Assembly: GCF_016907715.1 (NCBI RefSeq)
Contig: NZ_JAFBCM010000001.1
Span: 8,347,420 to 8,411,419, forward strand
Length of the DNA stretch: 64,000 bases
Origin: Tenggerimyces flavus
Lineage (GTDB): Bacteria > Actinomycetota > Actinomycetes > Propionibacteriales > Actinopolymorphaceae
Direction of reading: 5' to 3'
Numbering within the stretch: position 1 is the stretch's first letter; each line of letters opens with the position of its first letter. This document shows positions 1-8,369 of the stretch, piece after piece. The notes beneath the pieces are model-generated. The model had not been told where the DNA came from. It searched no databases and saw nothing but the letters and a program-made list of their open reading frames with translations. The position numbers were made by a program, and so were the translations under genes.

Positions 1-1
1 G

Positions 2-130
2 GGCGACGACGTCCTGCTCGGCGGTCCTGGCCGCGACACCATCGACGGCGGCGAGGGCGACGACGTCGAGCTCGAGCTACGCGGCCGCGAGTGGCTCATC
101 CAGCACGGGAAGTCGGACGTATTGCCTTAG
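2..130 (+). CDS. C-terminal end of an RTX calcium-binding repeat protein (5' part outside window)
   Basis: Only the last 42 codons are present. They contain glycine/aspartate nonapeptides of the RTX (hemolysin-type) class, visible as GGPGRDTIDGGEGDD, then a short tail ending SDVLP. In the family these repeats bind Ca2+ and form a parallel beta roll in secreted proteins. What lies upstream of the repeats, and so the real function, cannot be seen. The stop codon lies inside the 3' end of the convergent next gene (35-base overlap). Confidence 0.7.
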   Translation, partial: GDDVLLGGPGRDTIDGGEGDDVELELRGREWLIQHGKSDVLP

Positions 131-353
131 CCCGTTGTGTGAGCCCGACGAGGGAGACGAGTGCCCAGACGCCTTCGAGCAGCAGGAAGCCCCACTGGCG
201 TTCGTGAAACGCGAGCACGGCGAGCACGCTGGCGCCGACGGCGTTGAGCAGGAGGTAGGGAAGCGAGTTGGCGTCGACGACCTTGGCCTGGGAGAGCACG
301 AACGCTCCGAGGACGAGGACGGCGCCAACGAGCTGGACGATCTGTTCGGTCAT
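96..353 (-). CDS. small membrane protein, CBU_0592-like family
   Basis: An 85-residue protein with about three hydrophobic segments (roughly residues 6-22, 31-48 and 53-70). The pattern of an N-terminal QLVGAVLVLGAF, a central YLLLNAVGAS and a late GFLLLEGVWALVSL matches the small conserved membrane proteins called CBU_0592-like. Their biochemical role is not known. It stands alone, convergent with the RTX gene end and separated by about 90 bases from the DUF4229 gene. Confidence 0.65.
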   Translation of the reverse strand: MTEQIVQLVGAVLVLGAFVLSQAKVVDANSLPYLLLNAVGASVLAVLAFHERQWGFLLLEGVWALVSLVGLTQRAKAIRPTSRAG

Positions 354-441
354 GGTGTGGTGCGGGCCGTCTTTACACCACCGGGTACGGCTCGCTACTC
401 GTCCGGGTCAGCCCCAGACCGGAGCCGACCAGTCGATCGTG

Positions 442-744
442 TCACACCTCGCGGCGCGGCGGCTGGTGAGCTTCCTCACCCGGCTGGGCGTCGAGCGCCT
501 CGTCTTCCTTGCGGGCGGACTCGTCGATGCGGTGCTGGACCTTGCGGAACGCCTTCGACAGCTCGGCGCCGGCTTCGGCGCCGCGCTGGCGGAGCAGCAG
601 CCAGGACAGGCCGGCGGTGAAGACGATCGCGAGCATCGCGACCAGCCAGACCGAGACCTGGCTGCCGAACAGGACGTACAGCACGCCGAAGCAGCCGGCG
701 AAAACGGCCGCCCGGAGCAGGCTGTAGATCAGGAACGTTCTCAT
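442..744 (-). CDS. DUF4229 family membrane protein
   Basis: A 100-residue protein with two transmembrane helices (about residues 5-25 and 31-50), then a charged cytoplasmic tail rich in Glu, Arg and Lys. The layout, with LRAAVFAG in helix 1 and SWLLLRQRG after helix 2, fits the actinobacterial DUF4229 family of unknown function. Its ATG overlaps the TGA of the dehydratase gene by four bases, so the two are probably co-transcribed and translationally coupled. Confidence 0.7.
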   Translation of the reverse strand: MRTFLIYSLLRAAVFAGCFGVLYVLFGSQVSVWLVAMLAIVFTAGLSWLLLRQRGAEAGAELSKAFRKVQHRIDESARKEDEALDAQPGEEAHQPPRREV

Positions 745-1700
745 GGTCCGTCCAGTGTCTCTCCGAGGATCTCGGCCAGGCGCGGGGGGTCGATGTTGCC
801 ACCGGAGACGACCGCGACGACGTCGCCAGGCGGGAGCGAGCCGGAGTGGGCGAGGTAGGCAGCGACGGCGATCGCGCCGCCCGGCTCGGCGACGAGCCGG
901 GACTCGGTCGCGAGCGTACGGACGGCGTGCCGGATCTGGTCCTCGGTCACGGTCAGGACCCCGTCGACCCGTTCGCGGATGTGGGCCAGCGTGAGCTCGC
1001 TGACGCCGACGCGGACCGAGTCGGCGATCGTCCGGTACGTACGGTCGACGGGCCAGGTGACGCGTTCGCCCACCTCGAGGCTCTCCTGGAGCTCGGCGGC
1101 GAACTTGGGCTCGACCGCGATGACCCTGGTCTCCGGGGAGAGCGCCTTGACGGCGGTCGCGATCCCCGACACGAGGCCGCCGCCACCCGTCGGCACGAGC
1201 ACGGTCCCGGCCGACGGCAGATCCACGAGGATCTCCAGGCCGATCGTCCCCTGCCCCGCGATGACGTCCGGGTGGTCGAACGGCGGAACGATGACGTACC
1301 CGTGCTCCTCGGCCAGCGCGAGGGTGCGCGGCTCGCGGTCCTGCGGAGGCACGATCACGACCTCGGCCCCGAGAGCACGAGTGCGCTCGACCTTGACCCG
1401 AGGGCTGCCCTCGGGCATGACCGCGACGGCCTTGACGCCGTAGTGCCGGGCAGCGAGCGCGGTGGCCTGCGCGTGGTTGCCGCTGGAATGGCTGATGATT
1501 CCCCTGGCGCGGACCTCGGGCGCGAGCTTGCCGACGGCGTTCAGCGCGCCGCGGATCTTGAAGGCGCCGATGACCTGCAGGTTCTCCGGTTTGAGCCAGA
1601 GCCGGTCCGCCCAGAGGGTGGGAACGAGCGGGGTACGGACGATGCCGCCCCGGATCCGTTCAGCGGCGGCCTGGACATCGGCGAGGCTGATCAGCGTCAC
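741..1700 (-). CDS. threonine ammonia-lyase / serine-threonine dehydratase family, PLP-dependent
   Basis: Fold-type II PLP enzyme expected to deaminate threonine or serine to the 2-oxo acid. The Schiff-base lysine is Lys48 in GAFKIRGA, preceded by KPENLQ; the phosphate-binding glycine loop is VPTGGGGLVSG. I chose GTG at 1700 (319 residues, the usual size for catabolic dehydratases without a regulatory ACT domain) because homology-like sequence begins at TLISLADVQ; starts further upstream exist at 1754 and 1784 but add an uncharacteristic arginine-rich leader. No clear Shine-Dalgarno precedes 1700. Threonine or serine racemase-type activity in the same family cannot be excluded. Confidence 0.8.
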   Translation of the reverse strand: MTLISLADVQAAAERIRGGIVRTPLVPTLWADRLWLKPENLQVIGAFKIRGALNAVGKLAPEVRARGIISHSSGNHAQATALAARHYGVKAVAVMPEGSPRVKVERTRALGAEVVIVPPQDREPRTLALAEEHGYVIVPPFDHPDVIAGQGTIGLEILVDLPSAGTVLVPTGGGGLVSGIATAVKALSPETRVIAVEPKFAAELQESLEVGERVTWPVDRTYRTIADSVRVGVSELTLAHIRERVDGVLTVTEDQIRHAVRTLATESRLVAEPGGAIAVAAYLAHSGSLPPGDVVAVVSGGNIDPPRLAEILGETLDGP

Positions 1701-1810
1701 ATCGCGACCGTACCGGTCTCTACCCGAGATGAGTTCGCCCGACCTTGCAACCATTCGCGGGCTACGCTCGTTCTTACGGGGCATGGAGTGAGAAGGGAAA
1801 GGTCAGGCTA

Positions 1811-2224
1811 GTGCAGCGAGCTTTGCCGATTCTGATCCTGGTCGCGCTGGCGATCTACTGCCTCGTGGACGTGGTGCAGAGCCCGGCCGACCGTGTGCGC
1901 ACGATGCCACGCTGGGCGTGGGCGCTGGTGATCGTGGCGATCCCGCTGATCGGGTCGATCGGCTGGCTGGTGGCCGGCCGACCGCGCAACGACCGCGCGC
2001 CGCTCGTCGGCGCCGGCCCGGGCGGGTACGGCGGCCTGCCCGGCGACGAGCCCCGGCGCGTGGTGGCGCCGGACGACGACCCGGAGTTCCTGAACAAGCT
2101 CAAGCAGCAGCAGCTGTCCAAGGAGAAGGAGCGGCTGCGCAAGTGGCAGGACGAGCTGGAGCGCCGCGAGCGTGACCTCGGCGAGGACTCCAAGTCGCCG
2201 GACGAACGTCCCGATCAGCCCTAG
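1811..2224 (+). CDS. PLD nuclease N-terminal (PLDc_N) domain membrane protein
   Basis: A 137-residue protein beginning QRALPILILVALAIYCLVD, with a second helix at about residues 36-56. This two-helix pattern is the PLDc_N domain, found alone in many small actinobacterial membrane proteins. The rest is a hydrophilic tail: a Gly/Pro/Arg stretch, then a Lys/Glu-rich probable coiled coil (about residues 95-125). GTG at 1811 is preceded at 8 bases by AAGGGAAAGG, which favours it over the upstream alternative at 1745. Divergent from the dehydratase. Confidence 0.75.
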   Translation: MQRALPILILVALAIYCLVDVVQSPADRVRTMPRWAWALVIVAIPLIGSIGWLVAGRPRNDRAPLVGAGPGGYGGLPGDEPRRVVAPDDDPEFLNKLKQQQLSKEKERLRKWQDELERRERDLGEDSKSPDERPDQP

Positions 2225-2257
2225 CCTCGAGGGTGCGCCGCTGGCAGGGTGACCGCC

Positions 2258-2902
2258 ATGAGCACTGAGACGAACGCCCAGCCGCCTGTCGTGTCCCTCG
2301 AAGAGTGGCAGAAGGCGCGGGACGAGCTCCTGGTCGCCGAGAAGGAAGCCACCCGCGCGTTGGACGCCCTCGCCGCACGCCGGCGCCGGCTGCCGATGAC
2401 CGCGTTCGCGAACGACTATCCGTTCGAGGGCCCGGACGGCACGAAGACGCTGCTCGAGCTGTTCGACGGCCGGCGGCAGCTGGTGGTGTACCAGTTCATG
2501 GACAACGGGCCGGACGCGTACTGCCCTGGCTGCACCAACTTCACCAACAACGTGCCGGCGTACGCGCCGTCGGAGCTCGCGAACTACGACATCTCCTGGG
2601 CCACGGTCTCGAACATGCCGCTAGCCCAGATCGAGGCCTACAAGCTGCAGATGGGCTGGACGCTGCCGTTCTACTCCTCGCGCGGCACCACGTTCGCCGA
2701 CGACTGCGGCGCGGGCGGCGGCTTCATGCTGACCGCGTTCCTGCGCGACGGCGACGAGGTCCACCGGACGTACAACACGACGTCGCGCGGCGTCGACCGG
2801 GTCCTGTTCACGCACAACATCCTCGACGTCACGCCGTTCGGCCGCCAGGAGGAGTGGGAGGACTCCCCCGCCGGCTGGCCGCAGCACCCGACGTACGGCT
2901 AG
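2258..2902 (+). CDS. DUF899 family (thioredoxin-fold-like) protein
   Basis: A 214-residue protein typical of DUF899: an N-terminal helical segment (EEWQKARDELLVAEKEAT), the motif RRRLPM, then a thioredoxin-like part with LVVYQFM and PGCTNF, and a C-terminal FGRQEEWEDSPAGWPQ. Family members are predicted thioredoxin-fold proteins; the role is not established, and CPGC here may or may not be redox active. ATG at 2258 is preferred over GTG at 2249 because AGGG lies 8 bases upstream. Its stop abuts the first copy of the dispersed palindromic repeat. Confidence 0.75.
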   Translation: MSTETNAQPPVVSLEEWQKARDELLVAEKEATRALDALAARRRRLPMTAFANDYPFEGPDGTKTLLELFDGRRQLVVYQFMDNGPDAYCPGCTNFTNNVPAYAPSELANYDISWATVSNMPLAQIEAYKLQMGWTLPFYSSRGTTFADDCGAGGGFMLTAFLRDGDEVHRTYNTTSRGVDRVLFTHNILDVTPFGRQEEWEDSPAGWPQHPTYG

Positions 2903-3030
2903 AGCAGGTTCCGCAAGTCGGCGGCGCTGGCGGATGGGGCACCGAGGCCGCTTTACCTGGCGAATGGGTGCTTTACGTGGCGCGCATCCCACGTAGAGTG
3001 GCAAATGATCATGTAAACATGATCATTCGC
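2903..3030. repeat. dispersed palindromic repeat, copy A
   Basis: The core at 3004-3027 is a palindrome with 10-base arms AATGATCATG/CATGATCATT around TAAA. Beside it lies a second inverted pair, CTTTACGTGG and CCCACGTAGAG (2971-2998). Read on the minus strand, the whole block aligns by eye with copy C (41630-41765) over about 120 bases. It fills the space between convergent genes (DUF899 and the phosphotransferase). Small ORFs reading NDHVNMII through the palindrome are translations of the repeat, not genes. Confidence 0.85.
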
Positions 3031-3060
3031 CCGCCGCTGCGTCGCCTCCAGCCACGTTCG

Positions 3061-3801
3061 TCACAGGCGCTGGAGCAGGGTCAACACCCGTTCGGCCTGG
3101 CGATCCGCGGTGCCCGGTGGGTTGCGGGGCTCGGCCGGACCGCCCGGCAGCAGCAGCCGCAGCCAGAACATGGCCCACAGCCGGCGGGCGGCCAGGTAGC
3201 GCGAAGAGTCCACGTCGAAGCGCGCGGCGAACTCCTCCAGCGGCACCTCGCGCGTGGCGAGATGCTCGGCGAAGATCGCCAGCTCGGTGGCCGGATCGGA
3301 GATCGTGGCGTCCTCGAAGTCGACGATCCGCACCCGGCTGCCGTCCCACAGGTAGTTGGCGAGGTTCGGGTCGCGATGACCGAGGACGAGCGCGTCCGGC
3401 CGCGTCCGCAGCAGTGCCGGGTCCGGCCCGGTCCACCACTCGACGGCGGCGTCGTACGCGGAAGCGGTCACCCCGCACGAGGGGCGCGGGCCGTCGACCA
3501 GCATCCGCCCGAAGCGCAGGTCGTCCACCCAGGCACACACCGCCGGCAGCCCGGCGATCGGCACTGCCCAGAGCCGCGTGAGAGCCGAAGCCAAAGCGTC
3601 GAGCTGGGACGGCGGGACCGGCGAGCCCGGGATGACCGCCATCACGACCTCAGGCGGCACCGTCTCGAGCGACGCCGACAACGGCAACGGCGCCAGCCCC
3701 GGCGAATGAAGAGCCAGGTGCCGGAGCACGGCCCACTCCCGCAGATGCTCGCCCCGAGACCAGGAGACGTACCGCTTGGTCAGCGTCGTCCCGGAGAACA
3801 T
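3061..3801 (-). CDS. aminoglycoside phosphotransferase (APH)-fold kinase family
   Basis: A 246-residue protein with the APH-type catalytic core: LGHRDPNLANYL (the HxDxxxxN catalytic loop, with Arg between His and Asp) followed by RIVDFEDATISDP (the DFG-equivalent). The N-terminus TLTKRYVSW and a helix with GEHLREWAVL correspond to the kinase small lobe. The substrate is unknown; many actinobacterial members phosphorylate small metabolites rather than antibiotics. Start ATG 3801 follows the ccsB stop by 20 bases on the same strand, so it is probably the last gene of that operon. Confidence 0.65.
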   Translation of the reverse strand: MFSGTTLTKRYVSWSRGEHLREWAVLRHLALHSPGLAPLPLSASLETVPPEVVMAVIPGSPVPPSQLDALASALTRLWAVPIAGLPAVCAWVDDLRFGRMLVDGPRPSCGVTASAYDAAVEWWTGPDPALLRTRPDALVLGHRDPNLANYLWDGSRVRIVDFEDATISDPATELAIFAEHLATREVPLEEFAARFDVDSSRYLAARRLWAMFWLRLLLPGGPAEPRNPPGTADRQAERVLTLLQRL

Positions 3802-3821
3802 CAGCGCATGCGTGTGCAGCG

Positions 3822-4793
3822 TCAGATGCCGGAGTAGGAGTGCAGGCCGGAGAACAGGATGTTCACGCCGATCAGGTTGAACAGCAGGCAGGCGTAGCCG
3901 GCCAGGGAGATCCAGGAGACCTTGTTCCGCCAGCCGGCAGTCGAGCGCGCGTGCAGGTACGCGGCGAAGACGACCCACGTGATGAACATCCACGTCTCCT
4001 TGGGGTCCCAGCCCCAGAACCGGCCCCACGCCCGCTCCGCCCAGATCGCGCCGCAGATCAGCGCGAACGTCCAGACCGGGAACGCGAACGCGTGCAGCCG
4101 GTACGCCACCCGGTCGATCGCCTCGGCCGAAGGCAATCGGGACAGGATCCCGCCCAACGGCGCGCCCGACGAGACGGCGCGACGTTCGCCGCGGGCCTTC
4201 ACCAGCTGCAAGACCGAGGCGAACGCCCCGACCGAGAATACGCCGGTCGCGAGCGCCGCCGCCGACACGTGGATGATCAGCCAGTACGAGCGCAGCGCCG
4301 GGATCAGCCCGGACACCGGCGTGTACAGCAGGATCAGCGCGACCATGACCACCAGCAGGATGAACGCGGTGATCGGCAGCCCCAGCCAGCGAATCCGCAG
4401 CCGGGGCAGGAACGCGAGGTACACGACGGCGATCACGAACGCGCCGGTCGTGGTGAACTCGTACAGGTTGCTCCACGGCACCCGCTCGGCCGCCAGCCCG
4501 CGGCACAGCACGGCCGCACCCAGCAGCAAGGTCGCGAGGATCGACAGCGCGACCCCGATCCGCCCGAACCGGTCGCCGCGGTCGTCCGCGGGAGCCTCGA
4601 CAGCAGGAGAGGAGTCCGGGACCGGCGCGCCGGCGCCGACCGGCACCGCCGTACGGACGGCGACAGCGGCCGCCGACGTCTTCCGCTCCCGCGTCAACGC
4701 CCACTCCGCCGCGTACGCCAGCATCGCCAGCGCGAACACCGCCGAGGCGGAGTACATGAAGTTGTTGGACAGCACCGCGAACGTGGCGGTCAC
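3822..4793 (-). CDS. ccsB: cytochrome c biogenesis protein CcsB (CcsA/ResC type)
   Basis: A 323-residue integral membrane protein of the System II cytochrome c assembly pathway. It carries the heme-handling tryptophan-rich motif WGRFWGWDPKETW near residue 255, several conserved histidines (for example in LIIHVSA) and about eight predicted helices. With ResB it forms the synthase that delivers heme and attaches it to apocytochrome CXXCH motifs outside the membrane. Its first codon overlaps the resB stop by four bases, confirming the operon. Confidence 0.93.
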   Translation of the reverse strand: MTATFAVLSNNFMYSASAVFALAMLAYAAEWALTRERKTSAAAVAVRTAVPVGAGAPVPDSSPAVEAPADDRGDRFGRIGVALSILATLLLGAAVLCRGLAAERVPWSNLYEFTTTGAFVIAVVYLAFLPRLRIRWLGLPITAFILLVVMVALILLYTPVSGLIPALRSYWLIIHVSAAALATGVFSVGAFASVLQLVKARGERRAVSSGAPLGGILSRLPSAEAIDRVAYRLHAFAFPVWTFALICGAIWAERAWGRFWGWDPKETWMFITWVVFAAYLHARSTAGWRNKVSWISLAGYACLLFNLIGVNILFSGLHSYSGI

Positions 4794-6382
4794 CGCTCCT
4801 CCTCAGCCGATCCAACCCGAGCCTGCATCGTTGCCGTGAGCTTGTCGATCTCCGCGCCGAGCTCCCCGCCCTCGGTGCGGTCCAGGCCCGCAACCTCGAC
4901 GACCGTACGCCCGTCGACCTCGGATACCCGCACCCAGGCCCGGCGGCGACGTACTACAAGGGATAGTAGCAAGCCGCTCAGCGCCAGCACCGCCCCCACG
5001 AGCACCACGGGCGTCCCCGGGTCGCGGCTGATCTGCAGGTTGACCCAGCGCGAGTAGCCCTCGAACGTCACCGTGCCCGCACCCGACGGCAACGTGACGG
5101 TCTCGCCCGGCACCATCTGATACCGCACCGGCTCACCGTTCGACACCCGGAACTGGGTGAGCTTCGACGTGTCCAGCCGGTACACCGACTGCGGGATGCC
5201 GTTGTCCAGGCCCAGATCGCCGTGGTACGCGGTGAGGAACACCGCCGGCGCGACCGCGTCCGGGAACGCCGAGATCGGCCCACGCTGCGGGTCGAGCACC
5301 GCTGTCGGCGCGAAAATCCCTTGCAGGCCTAGCTGTTCGGGCCGCGCGTCCGGCACCTTCACCACGCCGGTCGAGCTGAAGTTGCCGTCCTGCGGGAGGA
5401 ACGGGGTCGGCCCGGTGAACGCGACGTCGCCGTTCCCGTCGCGCACCGTGAAGCGCGGCGCGTACCCGTGCCCGATCAGGTGCACCCGCGAGCCGTCGAT
5501 CTCGAGCGGGTGGTTGAGCCGCAGGTGGTACTCCCGCGGCTTGTCGCCGGGCGTCGGAACGTACGACAGCTGCGCGTCGAACTCGCGCGCGGCGCCGCGC
5601 TGCTCGCCCTGCGTCTCGAACCGTACGGTGAACTTCTCGACCTTCAGCGAGAACGGCGCGAGGCTCTGCTCGTCGAACAGCCGGCCGCCCTGATAGCCGT
5701 CGTACTGCGTGACGGTGTTGGAGAAACCGTTCCCCACGACGACCAACGCCGTGCCCTTGAAGCCGAACAGCGTGCCGATCGCGGCGCCGAGCAAGACGAC
5801 CACGACCGCGAGGTGGAAGACCAGGTTGCCGACCTCGCGCAGGTAGCCGCGCTCGGCCGCCAGCGACGAGCCGTCGTCGACGACCCGGAACCGCCCCGCC
5901 TTCAACGCCTCGCCCGCGGACGCGAGCACCGCGGCGGACTCGGTGGAGGAGTCGAACGAGCGGTGCTCCGGCATCCGGTCCAGGTGCCGCGGCGCCGCCG
6001 GCGGGCGAGCCCGGAGCGCGCGGACGTGCTGGAACGTACGCGGGACAATGCAGCCGATCAACGAGACCAGCAGCGCGAGGTAGATCGCCGCGAACCACGG
6101 CGCACCGAAGACGTCGAACAGTCCGAGCGCGTTGTAGAACGACCCGAGGCCGGGGTTGTCCCGGCGGAACTCGACGACCGAGACCGGGTTCACCTGTCGC
6201 TGCGGGAGAATCGACCCCGGCACCGACGCGACCGCGAGCGCGAACAGCAGCAGCAACGCCGTCCGCATCGAGGTCAGCTGCCGCCACATCCAGCGGGCGA
6301 ACTCGACCGGCTTGAGTGGCGGAGCCGACGGCTTGTCCGGCGCTTCCTGCGCCGGCACGGTGTCCAGGGGCGGAGTCTGCAT
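4790..6382 (-). CDS. resB: cytochrome c biogenesis protein ResB
   Basis: A 530-residue protein with helices near residues 38-58 (LLLLFALAVASVPGSILPQ), 90-115, 180-205 and a last one near 465-485, and a large extracytoplasmic domain between the last two, as in ResB/Ccs1. It acts with CcsB in heme transfer to apocytochromes c. ATG 6382 starts three bases downstream of the ccdA stop; a GTG at 6388 overlapping that stop is an alternative. Long ORF extension upstream is antisense to nothing real and reflects high GC. Confidence 0.92.
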   Translation of the reverse strand: MQTPPLDTVPAQEAPDKPSAPPLKPVEFARWMWRQLTSMRTALLLLFALAVASVPGSILPQRQVNPVSVVEFRRDNPGLGSFYNALGLFDVFGAPWFAAIYLALLVSLIGCIVPRTFQHVRALRARPPAAPRHLDRMPEHRSFDSSTESAAVLASAGEALKAGRFRVVDDGSSLAAERGYLREVGNLVFHLAVVVVLLGAAIGTLFGFKGTALVVVGNGFSNTVTQYDGYQGGRLFDEQSLAPFSLKVEKFTVRFETQGEQRGAAREFDAQLSYVPTPGDKPREYHLRLNHPLEIDGSRVHLIGHGYAPRFTVRDGNGDVAFTGPTPFLPQDGNFSSTGVVKVPDARPEQLGLQGIFAPTAVLDPQRGPISAFPDAVAPAVFLTAYHGDLGLDNGIPQSVYRLDTSKLTQFRVSNGEPVRYQMVPGETVTLPSGAGTVTFEGYSRWVNLQISRDPGTPVVLVGAVLALSGLLLSLVVRRRRAWVRVSEVDGRTVVEVAGLDRTEGGELGAEIDKLTATMQARVGSAEEER

Positions 6383-6384
6383 GG

Positions 6385-7149
6385 TCACACCACTGTCTCG
6401 AAGCCGCTCACGAGCTGCCGCAGCGGCCCCACGACGTCGTCCCACGCGCCGGTGACGAGCAGCACGCCGACCGCGATCAGCAGCACACCACCGGCGCGCG
6501 TCACCCACTGCTGGTGCCGGCGCACCCACTTCAGCGTGCCGACCAGCTTGCGGAATCCGATCGCCACCAGGATGAACGGGATGCCGAGCCCGAACGCGTA
6601 CGCCACCATCAGCAGCGCGCCGCGGCCAGCCGTCCCCTCGTTCGCCGCGAGCGTCGCCACGACGCCGAGCGTCGGCCCGATGCACGGCGTCCAACCGAGG
6701 CCGAACAGCACGCCCAGCAGGGGCGCGGCGCCGAGACCGACGGCGGGCACGTTGTGGATGCGGAAGTCGCGTTGCAGGAACGGGACGAGCCCGACGAACG
6801 CGAGCCCGAGCACGATCGTGACGACGCCGAGCACGCGGATGATCACGTCGTCGTACTCGCCGAGGAACGCGCCGAGCGCGCCGAACAGAGCGCCTGCCGA
6901 CACGAAGACCAGCGCGAAGCCGGCGACGAACAGCAGGGCGCCGGTGACCATGCGGCCCTTCTTCGCCGACTCCAGATCGGCGCCGGAAAGCCCTGTGACG
7001 TAGGACAAGTAGCCTGGCACGAGCGGGAGCACGCACGGCGAGAGGAACGACACCAGGCCCGCCGCGAGCGCGACCGGGATCGCCAACGCGAGCGAGCCCG
7101 ACAAGGCCAGCTCGGCGAAGCTGTCACCGATCGACGCGAGGTTGTTCAT
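6385..7149 (-). CDS. ccdA: cytochrome c biogenesis protein CcdA (DsbD-like thiol transporter)
   Basis: A 254-residue membrane protein with about six helices. The paired redox cysteines of this family are seen in SFLSPCVLPLVPGYLSYV (about residue 39) and GWTPCIGPTLG. CcdA moves reducing equivalents from cytoplasmic thioredoxin across the membrane to ResA, keeping the apocytochrome heme-binding cysteines reduced. Its ATG follows the resA TAA directly, without a gap. Confidence 0.94.
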   Translation of the reverse strand: MNNLASIGDSFAELALSGSLALAIPVALAAGLVSFLSPCVLPLVPGYLSYVTGLSGADLESAKKGRMVTGALLFVAGFALVFVSAGALFGALGAFLGEYDDVIIRVLGVVTIVLGLAFVGLVPFLQRDFRIHNVPAVGLGAAPLLGVLFGLGWTPCIGPTLGVVATLAANEGTAGRGALLMVAYAFGLGIPFILVAIGFRKLVGTLKWVRRHQQWVTRAGGVLLIAVGVLLVTGAWDDVVGPLRQLVSGFETVV

Positions 7150-7722
7150 TTACTTCGCCACGACGTCCAGCACGATCTGTTCCAGCGTCGTCTTCGTCAC
7201 TGGTCCGAGCACACGGGCCGCCGCCCTGCCCTCGGCGTCGATCACGAGCGTGGAAGGGATCCTGCTCGGCGGCAGCGTGTCGCGGAACGCGAGCAGCTGG
7301 TCGCCGTCGGGGTCGTACACGCTCGGGTAGGGGACCTTGAACGTGCGGACGAACGCGTTCGCCGGGCCCTTGTCGTTGTCGCGGGTGTTGATACCGATGA
7401 ACTGAACACCCTTGCTGGCAAGGGCTTTCGACGCCTCAGTGAGGTCGGGCGCCTCCTTGCGGCAGGGCGGACACCACGAGCCCCACACGTTCAGCACGAC
7501 GACCTTGCCCTTGTAGTCGGCGAGCGAGACCTGCTTGCCGTCGAGGTCTTCGCCCTGCAGGTTGGCGACCGCCTTGCGTTCGGCCGGCTTCATCGTGGTC
7601 ACGGTGCCGTTGCCCGAGACGTAGCGGACGTCGGAGTCGGCACCGGTTCCCGCTCCTGGGGTGCTGCAGCCGACCAGCGCCGCGGCGAGCGCGGCGGCGA
7701 CGATCAGCTTGCGGACGGACAT
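7150..7722 (-). CDS. resA: ResA/TlpA-type thiol-disulfide oxidoreductase lipoprotein
   Basis: A 190-residue thioredoxin-fold protein exported as a lipoprotein: the signal peptide ends in LVGC, giving lipidated Cys19, and the active site is WCPPC (Cys84, Cys87). It reduces apocytochrome c cysteines outside the membrane, fed by CcdA. Its ATG overlaps the histidine phosphatase TGA (TGATG), so translation is probably coupled. A proline-containing loop (SRIPSTLVID) supplies the cis-Pro typical of the fold. Confidence 0.9.
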   Translation of the reverse strand: MSVRKLIVAAALAAALVGCSTPGAGTGADSDVRYVSGNGTVTTMKPAERKAVANLQGEDLDGKQVSLADYKGKVVVLNVWGSWCPPCRKEAPDLTEASKALASKGVQFIGINTRDNDKGPANAFVRTFKVPYPSVYDPDGDQLLAFRDTLPPSRIPSTLVIDAEGRAAARVLGPVTKTTLEQIVLDVVAK

Positions 7723-8369
7723 CACGCCCCCGCGACGAACTTCTTCGTGACGCGGACGGGCAGCAGGTCGGCCGCCGGCTCGGAGTACGTCACCGAGGCG
7801 ATCCGCTCGTCCTCGTAGGTGAAACTGGTCAGGCTCGCGAGCGAGCACTGGCGCTTGCGCGGGTCGTGCCAGAGGTGCCTGCCCTCGACGTACGACCGCA
7901 CGGTCCAGATCGGCAGCTGGTGGGAGACGAGCAGTGCCTCGTGGCCTTCGGCGTCGCGGCGCGCGTCGGCCATCGCCGCGAGCATGCGGACGACGATCTC
8001 GCGGTACGCCTCGCCCCAGGACGGGCGGAACGGGTTGCGCAGGTGCCACCACGACTGCGGCTTCTTCAGCGAGCCGTCGCCGACACCGAACGTCTGGCCC
8101 TCGAAGACGTTCGCCGCCTCGATCACCCGCGGGTCGGTGCCGATGTCCTTGCCCAGCGCGGTGGCGATCGGCTCGGCCGTCTCCTGCGCGCGCTCGAGCG
8201 GCGAGGCGACGACGCGCACGATGTCGCGGTGGGCGACGGTCTCGGCGACGCGTTCGGCCATCTTCAGTCCGAGCTCGGACAGGTGGTAGTTCGGCAGCCG
8301 GCCGTAGAGGACCTTCGTCGGGTTGTGCACCTCGCCGTGCCGGAGCAGGTGGACGATGGTCGTGGTCAC
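7722..8369 (-). CDS. histidine phosphatase (phosphoglycerate mutase-like) family protein
   Basis: A 215-residue member of the histidine phosphatase superfamily. The phospho-accepting histidine is in LLRHGEVHN at residue 10, with the later [13 protein letters not shown] and LLVSHQLPI supplying Arg and the second His. A homologue in this position, between hemL and the cytochrome c genes, is common in actinomycetes; the substrate is unknown. It overlaps the hemL stop by four bases. Confidence 0.85.
   Translation of the reverse strand: MTTTIVHLLRHGEVHNPTKVLYGRLPNYHLSELGLKMAERVAETVAHRDIVRVVASPLERAQETAEPIATALGKDIGTDPRVIEAANVFEGQTFGVGDGSLKKPQSWWHLRNPFRPSWGEAYREIVVRMLAAMADARRDAEGHEALLVSHQLPIWTVRSYVEGRHLWHDPRKRQCSLASLTSFTYEDERIASVTYSEPAADLLPVRVTKKFVAGA

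Noticed and set aside
4790-7036. Very long ORF (748 codons) spanning resB and ccdA on the minus strand
   Set aside because: Only the resB part has family sequence. The rest is an out-of-frame shadow of ccdA, produced by the high GC content; the same applies to many long ORFs opposite hemA, hemD, bldN and others.
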